A stretch of DNA of 7,268 nucleotides from an uncultured Solobacterium sp. (GTDB lineage Bacteria; Bacillota_I; Bacilli_A; Erysipelotrichales; Erysipelotrichaceae), in contig CALEMV010000247.1 in NCBI GenBank assembly GCA_937910655.1, positions 1 through 7,268 of the forward strand, given 5' to 3'. The stretch's first letter is position 1. Each line of letters opens with the position of its first letter. The position numbers and the translations under genes are program-made. The notes beneath the pieces were generated by a model, which did no database searches, had not been told where the DNA came from, and saw only the letters and a program-made list of their open reading frames with translations. This document shows positions 1 to 6,214 of this stretch, one piece after another.

Positions 1-57
1 CATTTTATAACTTTTATCTAAAAAGTATTAGAACGATATGGGATTTTCTACTAGAGT

Positions 58-86
58 TTTAAAATAAAGTGAATCAGTGATAAAAT
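58..86 (+). promoter_or_regulatory. Probable promoter of the Tex gene (extended -10)
   Basis: A TAAAAT -10 box at 81-86 is preceded by TG at 78-79, giving an extended -10 element. A weak -35 candidate, TTTAAA (4 of 6 matches to TTGACA), lies at 58-63 with 17 bp spacing. The start codon of the Tex gene is 24 bp downstream of the -10 box, which leaves a very short leader. The remaining sequence at 1-57 is AT-rich and shows no gene, clear hairpin or repeat that I can support; it is presumably the tail of an upstream intergenic region. Confidence 0.5.
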
Positions 87-110
87 AGTAAGGATGAAGG
101 GAGTCACATC

Positions 111-2387
111 ATGAACGAAAATATCATTCAGGCGATTGCGACGGAGTTAAAAGTTCAACTCAGTCAGGTCGAAAATACACTATCTTTATTAGCGGAAGGA
201 AATACAGTTCCATTTATTGCCCGCTACCGTAAGGAAGCTACAAAGGGTTTAGATGAAGAACAAATTTTCTATATCCAGAAACAATACGAATATCAACAAA
301 AATTAGCTGAGAGAAAAGAGAATGTTCTAAAATTAATCGAAGAACAGGGTAAGTTAACAGAGGAAATTAAACAATCTGTTATCGAATGTACGAAGTTATC
401 TCAGGTAGAAGATATCTACCGTCCATATGCACAAAAGAAGAAGACTCGTGCAACAACTGCTATTAAGAATGGTTTACAACCACTTGCGGATTGGATGCTT
501 GCTCTACCTACAGAAGGTTCCTTAGAAGCAGAGGCAGAAAAGTACTTATCAGAGACAGTACCTACTGTAGCGGATGCGATTCAAGGTGCGAAGGATATTA
601 TCGCTGAAGTTGTCAGTGATAATGCAAAGCAGCGTTGGGCATTTAAGGATACAATCATGCAAGCAGGTGTTCTTCAGACAAAGTTAAAGAAGGATGCAGT
701 TGATGAAAATAAAGTCTATGAAATGTACTACGATCGTAGTGAAAAGATTTCTCAACTCGCAGATCACCGTATTATGGCAATTGATCGTGCTGAGAAAGAA
801 AAGGTTATTACAGTTTCCTTTGTCTTCGATGATGAACAGTTAAAGAAGAATGCATTAAAGACACTTCTTAAAGGTCAAACAACAATTGTTGAAGAGACTT
901 TAAATGAAGCGGTTATAGATGGTTGTGATCGTCTATTATTCCCATCTATCGAACGTGAAATTCGCTCTGAGTTAAGTGAAAGAGCACAGAATAAGTCCAT
1001 TGAAATCTTCTCTATGAACTTAGAGAAGTTACTCTTACAAGCTCCATTAAAGGGAAGAATTGTATTAGGATTTGACCCTGGTTTCTTCAATGGTTGTAAG
1101 TTAGCAGTTATTGATGAAACTGGTAAGATGTTAACAGTAAGTAAGATTTTTCCATTCTCAAAGAAGGGTGAAGATATTGAAACTTCTAAGAAGAAGTTAC
1201 TATCACTGATTCAAAAGTATCATGTACAGATTATCGCAATCGGTAATGGTACTGCATCTCGTGAAAGTGAGAAGTTAGTCGCTGAACTGATCCATGAACA
1301 GAAGTTGGATGTTTCCTACGCAATCGTATCAGAGGCAGGTGCTTCTGTATGGTCAGCACAAGAAGCAGCACGTAAGGAATTCCCGGATATTGAAGTTGAA
1401 GAGCGTTCTGCAGTATCGATTGGAAGACGCTTACTTGATCCACTAGCAGAGTTAATCAAGATTGATCCACAATCTATCGGTGTAGGTCAATACCAGCATG
1501 ACCTTCCACAGAAGGCATTAGCAGAAAGACTTGATGAGGTTGTATTGAAGTCAGTAAACCGCACTGGTGCAGATTTAAATACAGCTTCCCTAGAGTTACT
1601 CACACATATTTCTGGTTTAAATAGTGGTACAGCACAAGAAATCGTAAACTACCGTAACGAAAATGGACGCTTTACGAATCGTAAGCAATTGCTCAAAGTG
1701 AAGAAGTTAGGTCCAAAGGCATTTACACAGTGTGCAGGTTTCTTGCGTATCACAGATGGTGATGAACCATTGGATCAAACATCAATCCACCCAGAAAGCT
1801 ATGAAGCTGCTCGAAAACTCATGCAGGCATGTGGTATTACAAAGCTTGGTGAAGCAGATATCACTTTCCCTAAGGAAAAAACAGCAGAGCTAGGCATTGA
1901 TGAATATACTCTCGAAGATATTGAGGAAGCAATTCGTCAACCATTACGTGACTATCGTGAACAGTTTGATGGTGCACTTCTCAAAAGTGATGTACTGAAT
2001 ATCTCAGATCTACATGTAGGGGACCAGTTATCTGGCACAGTTCGAAACGTAGTAGACTTTGGTGCCTTTGTGGATATTGGCCTACATGAAGATGGCTTAG
2101 TTCACTTATCTCATATGTCGATGAAGAGAATTTCTCATCCATCTGAGTGTGTGGCAGTCAATGATATTGTTAAGGTTTGGGTATATCAAATCGATGAAGC
2201 AAGAAATCGTGTACAGTTATCCTTACTGCCGCTTGATCAATTAGAACAACGTGATGCAGCATATCGTCATCGTAAAGCAGCTGTTGGAAAGCATAACAAT
2301 CAAAGACCAAAACAAAATAAGCCAATAAAGAAAGAAGTATCCATGGACGATGCGTTAGCACGTCTTAAGGAAAGATTTGGTAAATAA
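111..2387 (+). CDS. tex: Tex family protein (S1 domain nucleic-acid-binding, transcription accessory)
   Basis: This encodes a 758-residue Tex homologue, the usual length for the family, a conserved cytoplasmic protein that binds RNA or DNA and affects transcription. Domains in order: an N-terminal helical Tex region (about 1-200, with the typical VPFIARYRKEATKGLDEEQI at 33-52); a YqgF/RNase H-like domain (about 315-445, with GFDPG at 320-324 and GNGTASRE at 378-385); the linker with SIGVGQYQHDLPQ at 455-467; helix-hairpin-helix motifs (about 480-550, NRTGADLNTAS and GPKAF); and an S1 domain (about 635-706, with GTVRNVVDFGAFVDIG). A basic Lys/Asn/Gln-rich tail follows (about 715-741). The start is supported by AAGGGAG at 97-103, 7 bases before the ATG. 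One oddity is FFNGCK after the DPG, where I recall most homologues having an Arg-Thr-Gly-Cys-Lys stretch. The gene appears monocistronic: it has its own promoter and a terminator right after the stop. Family assignment is near certain; the cellular role in this host is not shown. Confidence 0.97.
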   Translation: MNENIIQAIATELKVQLSQVENTLSLLAEGNTVPFIARYRKEATKGLDEEQIFYIQKQYEYQQKLAERKENVLKLIEEQGKLTEEIKQSVIECTKLSQVEDIYRPYAQKKKTRATTAIKNGLQPLADWMLALPTEGSLEAEAEKYLSETVPTVADAIQGAKDIIAEVVSDNAKQRWAFKDTIMQAGVLQTKLKKDAVDENKVYEMYYDRSEKISQLADHRIMAIDRAEKEKVITVSFVFDDEQLKKNALKTLLKGQTTIVEETLNEAVIDGCDRLLFPSIEREIRSELSERAQNKSIEIFSMNLEKLLLQAPLKGRIVLGFDPGFFNGCKLAVIDETGKMLTVSKIFPFSKKGEDIETSKKKLLSLIQKYHVQIIAIGNGTASRESEKLVAELIHEQKLDVSYAIVSEAGASVWSAQEAARKEFPDIEVEERSAVSIGRRLLDPLAELIKIDPQSIGVGQYQHDLPQKALAERLDEVVLKSVNRTGADLNTASLELLTHISGLNSGTAQEIVNYRNENGRFTNRKQLLKVKKLGPKAFTQCAGFLRITDGDEPLDQTSIHPESYEAARKLMQACGITKLGEADITFPKEKTAELGIDEYTLEDIEEAIRQPLRDYREQFDGALLKSDVLNISDLHVGDQLSGTVRNVVDFGAFVDIGLHEDGLVHLSHMSMKRISHPSECVAVNDIVKVWVYQIDEARNRVQLSLLPLDQLEQRDAAYRHRKAAVGKHNNQRPKQNKPIKKEVSMDDALARLKERFGK

Positions 2388-2389
2388 GC

Positions 2390-2426
2390 AATAAAAGATG
2401 GGTGAACATCCATCTTTTATTAATTT
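2390..2426 (+). terminator. Rho-independent terminator after the Tex gene
   Basis: AATAAAAGATGG at 2390-2401 is exactly complementary in inverted orientation to CCATCTTTTATT at 2410-2421, a perfect 12-bp stem with an 8-base loop. A T-rich stretch (TAATTT) follows, and four further T residues lie inside the 3' arm. It begins 3 bases after the Tex stop codon. It separates Tex from the metal-transport operon, whose promoter starts about 25 bp further on. Confidence 0.8.
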
Positions 2427-2443
2427 CTAAAAGTTTATAAACA

Positions 2444-2461
2444 AGTTAGTTGACACTAACT
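2444..2461. promoter_or_regulatory. Palindromic operator 1 over the -35 box
   Basis: AGTTAGT-TGAC-ACTAACT is a perfect 7-bp inverted repeat with a 4-base centre. The TTGACA -35 box (2450-2455) lies at its middle, so a bound protein should block RNA polymerase. A second copy with identical arms is centred 43 bp downstream. Size, symmetry and position before a Mn/Zn-type importer suggest a DtxR/MntR/TroR-family metalloregulator site; the identity of the regulator is inference. Confidence 0.75.
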
Positions 2462-2478
2462 ATAAAACGCAGTATTCT
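2450..2478 (+). promoter_or_regulatory. Promoter of the metal-transport operon
   Basis: A consensus -35 box TTGACA (2450-2455) is separated by exactly 17 bp from the -10 box TATTCT (2473-2478, 5 of 6 matches to TATAAT). Transcription should begin near 2485-2487. The promoter should be strong when unrepressed. Operator 1 covers the -35 box and operator 2 begins at the predicted start site, so both positions fit steric repression. Confidence 0.82.
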
Positions 2479-2486
2479 TTAACTGT

Positions 2487-2504
2487 AGTTAGTATAAACT
2501 AACT
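2487..2504. promoter_or_regulatory. Palindromic operator 2 at the transcription start
   Basis: AGTTAGT-ATAA-ACTAACT has the same two 7-base arms as operator 1 and a different 4-base centre (ATAA instead of TGAC). Conservation of the arms but not the centre is what is expected of a dimeric protein binding site. It starts at about +1 to +2 and ends 3 bases before the ribosome binding site GGAGG (2508-2512). The centres of the two operators are 43 bp apart, about four helical turns, so they lie on about the same face of the DNA. In the transcript this palindrome could also fold as a hairpin with a 7-bp stem and 4-base loop. Confidence 0.75.
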
Positions 2505-2516
2505 TATGGAGGAATT

Positions 2517-3452
2517 ATGATTAAGAAAATATTGTTAGTTATAGCGATTGCTATGATGACTGCGTGTGCAGGAAATAAATCAAGTATGACAACAGGTTCT
2601 ACAAAGAAATCAGATAAATTAAATGTTGTAGTGACAACCTCATTTTTAGAAGACATGGTGAATGTTCTTGTAGGAGATAAGGTTGATACACAACTGATTA
2701 TCCCGGCAGGAGAAGATCCTCATACCTATGAGGCCAAGCCTGAAGATAAAACAAAACTACAAAATGCAGATTTAGTCTTATATCATGGATTGCATTTTGA
2801 AGGAAAGATGGTTGAACTGCTTGAAGCAATTGGTGCGGTATCTGTATCGCAGAACTTTGATGAATCAAAAGTAGGTCGAATGGAAGAAAATGGAGAAACG
2901 ATTATCGATCCACACTTTTGGTTTGATATTGACTTATATAAACAAGCAACACAAGAAGCTGCTAAAGCACTTGAGGATAAATTGCCAGATTTAAAAGATG
3001 AAATTGAAGAAAACTTGCAGGCATACCTTAAGAAGTTAGATGAACTAGATGCGTATAATCGTGAACAACTCAATCAGATTCCATCTGATCATAGAATTCT
3101 AATTACACCACATGACGCGTTTAATTATTTCTCCCGTCGCTATGACATTACCGTAAAGGCACCACAGGGTGTTAGTACCGATGCGGAATTATCCAATAGT
3201 GATATGGCAGAAACTGCAAATTATATTGTTGAGCATCAGGTAAAGGCTATCTTTGCGGAGACAACAACTGACCCTGCACGCATGGAGAAGTTGAAGGAAT
3301 CGTGTAAGGCAAAGGGGTTTGATGTGACAGTAGTAGGTGGAGAGGGAAAAGAATTATTCAGTGACTCTTTAGCACCTAAGGGACAAGTTGGAGATACGTA
3401 TATAGATATGTATCGTTTCAATGTTGACCTCATCGTATCAAATCTCAAGTAA
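2517..3452 (+). CDS. troA: Metal ABC transporter substrate-binding lipoprotein (TroA/MntA-like, Mn/Zn)
   Basis: This 311-residue protein is the metal-capturing receptor of an ABC importer, a cluster A-I (ZnuA/TroA/PsaA) solute-binding protein. Residues 1-17 are a lipoprotein signal: a Lys-Lys start, a hydrophobic core and the lipobox-like MTAC with lipidated Cys17, so the mature protein is membrane-anchored outside the cell. By family comparison the metal ligands are His69 (in GEDPHTYEAKPED), His133 (IDPHFWFD), His199 (ITPHDAFNYFSRRY) and Asp283 (LFSDSL). A His at the third position is the TroA/ZnuA pattern; PsaA-type manganese receptors have Glu there. No His-rich loop, typical of many zinc ZnuA proteins, is present between about residues 110 and 131. 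The start is set by GGAGG at 2508-2512 and the signal peptide. It is the first gene of a four-gene operon behind two operators. Mn is favoured over Zn from the whole operon, but the receptor alone does not settle this. Confidence 0.93.
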   Translation: MIKKILLVIAIAMMTACAGNKSSMTTGSTKKSDKLNVVVTTSFLEDMVNVLVGDKVDTQLIIPAGEDPHTYEAKPEDKTKLQNADLVLYHGLHFEGKMVELLEAIGAVSVSQNFDESKVGRMEENGETIIDPHFWFDIDLYKQATQEAAKALEDKLPDLKDEIEENLQAYLKKLDELDAYNREQLNQIPSDHRILITPHDAFNYFSRRYDITVKAPQGVSTDAELSNSDMAETANYIVEHQVKAIFAETTTDPARMEKLKESCKAKGFDVTVVGGEGKELFSDSLAPKGQVGDTYIDMYRFNVDLIVSNLK

Positions 3453-3457
3453 AGGGG
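3451..3457 (+). promoter_or_regulatory. Ribosome binding site that fixes the ATPase start
   Basis: AAAGGGG overlaps the last two bases of the receptor gene's TAA stop and lies 8 bases before the ATG at 3466. The ATPase frame is open upstream to an ATG at 3421, but that start has no Shine-Dalgarno sequence. It would also add 15 residues unlike the family N-terminus, so 3466 is preferred. Confidence 0.7.
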
Positions 3458-3465
3458 TCATCTAT

Positions 3466-4200
3466 ATGAGTTATATACATGTTGAAGATTTAACAGTCTC
3501 ATATGGAGAAAGTCCAGTCCTTTGGGATGTGGATGTTAATATCGAAAGAAATGCAATCACAGCGATTGTAGGTCCAAATGGTGCAGGGAAATCAACATTA
3601 TTGAAATGTATTCTCGGATTTATCAAGTCCATTTCAGGTGTGATAACAATCGATGGTAAAAGTCTTGCGGAAGTACGGAAACAAATTGCTTATATCCCAC
3701 AGGTATCTGCAGTGAATTGGAATTTCCCGATTCGTGTAAAAGATGTAGTATTAATGGGACGTTATGCGAGTCTGGGATGGTTTAAATGGCCACGTAAAAA
3801 AGATAAGGAACTAGCTCGTCATGCACTCTGTGAAATGGGACTTGAAGAATTTGAAAATCGGCAGATATCACAATTATCCGGAGGACAGAAACAACGTGTC
3901 TTTATCGCTCGAGCACTTTGTCATGATGCGGATTTGATTGTGATGGATGAACCACTTGCGGGAGTTGATCAAACCAGTGAACAAATTATCATGGATAAAA
4001 TCAAGCAACTACAAAAAGCAGGAAAGACAATTGTCTGTGTACACCATGATTTACATACGCTAAAGAAGTACTTTGACCATGTTATATTTATCAATAAGTA
4101 TGTGATAGCCAATGGCAAAATCGATGATGTATTAACAGAAGAAAATATTAGAAAGACGTATCAAAATGACAAATTTAACACAGATACTATTCTCTTATGA
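3466..4200 (+). CDS. troB: Metal ABC transporter ATP-binding protein (TroB/MntB-like)
   Basis: This encodes a 244-residue cytoplasmic ATPase subunit that drives metal import by ATP hydrolysis. All nucleotide-binding motifs are intact: Walker A GPNGAGKS (36-43), Q-loop Gln79 in YIPQ, signature LSGGQKQR (137-144), Walker B LIVMDE (157-162), D-loop AGVD (165-168) and the H-loop His in VHHD (His194). The segment NWNFPIRVKDVVLMGRY (84-100) resembles Mn/Fe-type ATPases (MntB, TroB, SitB) more than ZnuC. The start at 3466 is 13 bases after the receptor stop and has a good ribosome binding site. Its 3' end overlaps the next gene by 35 bases in another frame, which suggests translational coupling. Family is certain; substrate is inferred. 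Confidence 0.95.
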   Translation: MSYIHVEDLTVSYGESPVLWDVDVNIERNAITAIVGPNGAGKSTLLKCILGFIKSISGVITIDGKSLAEVRKQIAYIPQVSAVNWNFPIRVKDVVLMGRYASLGWFKWPRKKDKELARHALCEMGLEEFENRQISQLSGGQKQRVFIARALCHDADLIVMDEPLAGVDQTSEQIIMDKIKQLQKAGKTIVCVHHDLHTLKKYFDHVIFINKYVIANGKIDDVLTEENIRKTYQNDKFNTDTILL

Positions 4201-5068
4201 TTTCTTAGTTGTGGCGATTGGAACAGTATTACTGGCAATTCCAAGTGCGATTGTAGGATGTTTTAGTGTTTATAAGGGACAAAGTTTAATGGCAGATGCA
4301 GTAGGACATGCGTCTTATCCTGGAGTTGTCATTGCGTTCATGTTATTTTCTGTACGTAGTTCTGTGATATTAACACTTGGTGCTGCGGTAGTTGGTATTC
4401 TTGCGTATCTAACAATACAAATGATTCGAAAGCATAGTGTGATTGATTTTGATGCGGCACTCGCGATTACCCTTACAGGTTTCTTTGGACTTGGAATGGT
4501 ATTAAAGAGTTACTTACAAGGAAACTCTTCCTACATGCGTGCATCACAAGCGGGACTAAAGAATTATATCTTTGGATCTGCAGCGTTTATCATGAAGGAA
4601 GATATCATCATGATTGCGATATGTGCAATTATCGCAGCAGTATTATTGGCTTTATTCTATAAAGAATTAGTGGCTAGTATCTTTGATCCACAGTTTGCAA
4701 GTTCAATTGGGATTTCAATGCCTATCGTAAGTGGTGTCTTATTACTGATGATGGTGATGTTTATCGTTGTTGGCTTAAAGTGTATCGGTGCAATTTTGAT
4801 TTCCTCATTTTTAACCATGCCGTGTATCTGTGCAAATCAACATTCTAGAGATCTTAAATGGGTATTGTGTATCGCAGCTTGTGTAGCTGGAATCTCCGCA
4901 TTTATAGGAACCTTTCTTTCTACAGCATATAGTGGTATTGCGACAGGACCAATGGTAATACTTTGTATGGGTATATTTACAATCCTATCTATGATATTTG
5001 GTAAGTATGGTTTAATTGCACAAAGAAAACTTGGAAAGGATGCGAAATCATGTCAGAAGTATTGTTAA
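4166..5068 (+). CDS. troC: Metal ABC transporter permease, ABC-3 family (TroC-like)
   Basis: This 300-residue integral membrane protein is one half of the metal channel. Eight or nine hydrophobic segments are visible, at about 12-33, 50-66, 67-87, 97-115, 146-165, 181-203, 206-224, 231-250 and 260-279. The ABC-3 signature DAVGHASYPGV is at 44-54, and FDPQFASSIG (173-182) marks the cytoplasmic loop shared with the second permease. The length is normal for the family. The ATG at 4166 lies inside the ATPase gene (35-base overlap) and has only a weak GAAAG at 4151-4155 in front, so translation probably depends on coupling. Starting further downstream would remove part of the first membrane segment. 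The last 19 bases overlap the next permease. It probably pairs with that permease as a heterodimer. Confidence 0.93.
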   Translation: MTNLTQILFSYDFLVVAIGTVLLAIPSAIVGCFSVYKGQSLMADAVGHASYPGVVIAFMLFSVRSSVILTLGAAVVGILAYLTIQMIRKHSVIDFDAALAITLTGFFGLGMVLKSYLQGNSSYMRASQAGLKNYIFGSAAFIMKEDIIMIAICAIIAAVLLALFYKELVASIFDPQFASSIGISMPIVSGVLLLMMVMFIVVGLKCIGAILISSFLTMPCICANQHSRDLKWVLCIAACVAGISAFIGTFLSTAYSGIATGPMVILCMGIFTILSMIFGKYGLIAQRKLGKDAKSCQKYC

Positions 5069-6126
5069 CACTAATGGTAACGGCCATTGGATGTGCGATC
5101 CTAGGACCTGTTCTCATCCTTCGGAAATTAGCGATGACAGCTGATGCACTATCACATTCTGTATTGCTAGGAATTGTAGTTGCATTCTTCTTTGTGCCAG
5201 ATTTACGTTCCATATGGTTGGTCGTTAGTGCATCTATCTTTGGTGTATTTACAATTTGGCTAGTTGAAGAATTGTCTCGGCATCATTTGGTAGAACGTGA
5301 TGATGCTTTAGCGATTGTCTTTCCTGTATTTTTTGCCTTAGCTGTACTACTAATTACAAAGTTTTTTCGGAATACCCATCTAGATGTTGAAATTGTATTA
5401 ATGGGTAATCCGCTCTTTACACCGTTTATTCGACAATTTGGCATGCCGAAGTCGTTATTTGAGATGTTGGTGATTACAGCGATGAACGGAATATTTTTAC
5501 TAGTGAATTATCAGAAGTTGAAGATATCAATATTTGATCCAGAGTATGCACAATTAATTGGAATACCTGTTACATATTTATATCGTGTATTCATGGTACT
5601 AGTATCGATTACCTGTGTTGTGGCGTTCAATAGTGTTGGTGGTATGTTGGTGATTTCATACTTTGTGGCACCTGCGGCTGCCGCATGTATGATTACAAAA
5701 GACCTAAAGATTACAATATTTGTATCGATACTCTTTGCGATTATTAATTCATGGTTAGGATATCATTTCGCAATGTTGTGGAATGTATCGGTTTCTGGTA
5801 TGTGTAGTTTGGTGGGTATGATTACAGTAATATTGGGTATTATCTTTCATCGAAATGGCATGTTGAGACAATGGGCAAAGTCATTTGTCAATCATGAGAA
5901 GTTCTGTGAAGATTTACTACTAGTCCATCTTTATCGTCACAAGGGAAATGCAATTGAGTTAGGGTATCAAACAATTCATCAACACCTCAACTGGTCAAAT
6001 AAAATTACAGACGATCGTATCGAAAGATTAATCAAACGTGCATACGTTGTACGTGATGATTCAAAACAACTATATTCCTTAACAGAAAAAGGAATCACAT
6101 ATGTTACAAAACAATTATTTCAGTAG
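5050..6126 (+). CDS. troD: Metal ABC transporter permease with C-terminal winged-helix-like domain (TroD-like)
   Basis: This encodes the second ABC-3 permease, 358 residues, about 70-80 longer than a plain family member. Residues 1-270 hold about eight membrane segments, the signature ADALSHSVLLGI (31-42; Leu40 stands where the first permease has Pro) and the FDPEYAQLIG loop (162-171). After the last membrane segment (to about 267), residues 275-358 are soluble. They resemble a winged-helix DNA-binding fold: helices at about 285-296 (CEDLLLVHLYRHKG), 305-314 and 319-331, then a strand-wing stretch with LYSLTEKGITYVTKQLF. This recalls the N-terminal half of DtxR/MntR repressors and the extra domains of chlamydial YtgC(R) and, as I recall, Bacillus MntC. 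The DtxR metal-binding/dimerisation half is absent. The start is supported by GGAAAGGA at 5033-5040, and the gene overlaps the first permease by 19 bases. Permease identity is firm; the nature and function of the tail are inferred. Confidence 0.92.
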   Translation: MSEVLLTLMVTAIGCAILGPVLILRKLAMTADALSHSVLLGIVVAFFFVPDLRSIWLVVSASIFGVFTIWLVEELSRHHLVERDDALAIVFPVFFALAVLLITKFFRNTHLDVEIVLMGNPLFTPFIRQFGMPKSLFEMLVITAMNGIFLLVNYQKLKISIFDPEYAQLIGIPVTYLYRVFMVLVSITCVVAFNSVGGMLVISYFVAPAAAACMITKDLKITIFVSILFAIINSWLGYHFAMLWNVSVSGMCSLVGMITVILGIIFHRNGMLRQWAKSFVNHEKFCEDLLLVHLYRHKGNAIELGYQTIHQHLNWSNKITDDRIERLIKRAYVVRDDSKQLYSLTEKGITYVTKQLFQ

Positions 6127-6131
6127 AATTT

Positions 6132-6170
6132 ATGGATATAACAGAAAACGTTATATCCATTTTTGTTTTA
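6132..6170 (+). terminator. Rho-independent terminator of the metal-transport operon
   Basis: ATGGATATAAC (6132-6142) pairs perfectly with GTTATATCCAT (6150-6160), an 11-bp stem with a 7-base loop. It is followed by the T-tract TTTTGTTTTA (6161-6170). It lies 5 bases after the stop of the second permease and marks the operon end, so no regulator gene is co-transcribed downstream. Confidence 0.88.
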
Positions 6171-6188
6171 TCTGTTAGGGGGTATAAT
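6160..6188 (+). promoter_or_regulatory. Probable promoter of the acetyltransferase-MsrA gene
   Basis: A perfect -10 box TATAAT lies at 6183-6188. The only -35 candidate at 17 bp spacing is the poor TTTTTG at 6160-6165, inside the T-tract of the preceding terminator. No extended -10 TG is present. Neither operator palindrome recurs here, so this gene is probably not controlled by the same regulator as the transport operon. Confidence 0.55.
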
Positions 6189-6214
6189 AAGCATAAAGAA
6201 TTGAGGTGTTTGAA

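Noticed and set aside
1..57. Possible imperfect hairpin or terminator upstream of Tex
   Set aside because: The complementary AT-rich stretches are interrupted by mismatches and give no stable stem. The region is too close to the window edge to interpret.
875..2361. Minus-strand open frames inside the Tex gene (875-1090, 1231-1443, 2170-2361)
   Set aside because: They overlap a gene with conserved protein motifs throughout, and the translations resemble no family I know.
2506..2520. Five-codon micro-ORF (ATG GAG GAA TTA TGA) overlapping the receptor start as ATGA
   Set aside because: Its ATG is directly in front of the Shine-Dalgarno sequence and has no ribosome binding site of its own. A frame this short arises easily by chance.
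2783..3448. Minus-strand open frames inside the receptor gene, including the Ser-rich 2783-3073
   Set aside because: The Ser/Cys-rich composition is what the reverse strand of a Lys/Glu-rich gene gives. No start signals were seen.
3421..3465. Upstream ATG extension of the ATPase gene
   Set aside because: It has no ribosome binding site, overlaps the receptor gene's C-terminus and adds residues unlike the family. The ATG at 3466 has a clear AAAGGGG.
4989..5213. Minus-strand open frame across the junction of the two permease genes
   Set aside because: It is antisense to conserved membrane segments and has no domain or ribosome binding site evidence.
6171..6190. Possible third regulator site near the MsrA promoter (GTTAGG before the -10 box)
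   Set aside because: Only a 5-base half-site match (GTTAG) is present, with no inverted partner at the 4-base spacing of the two real palindromes.
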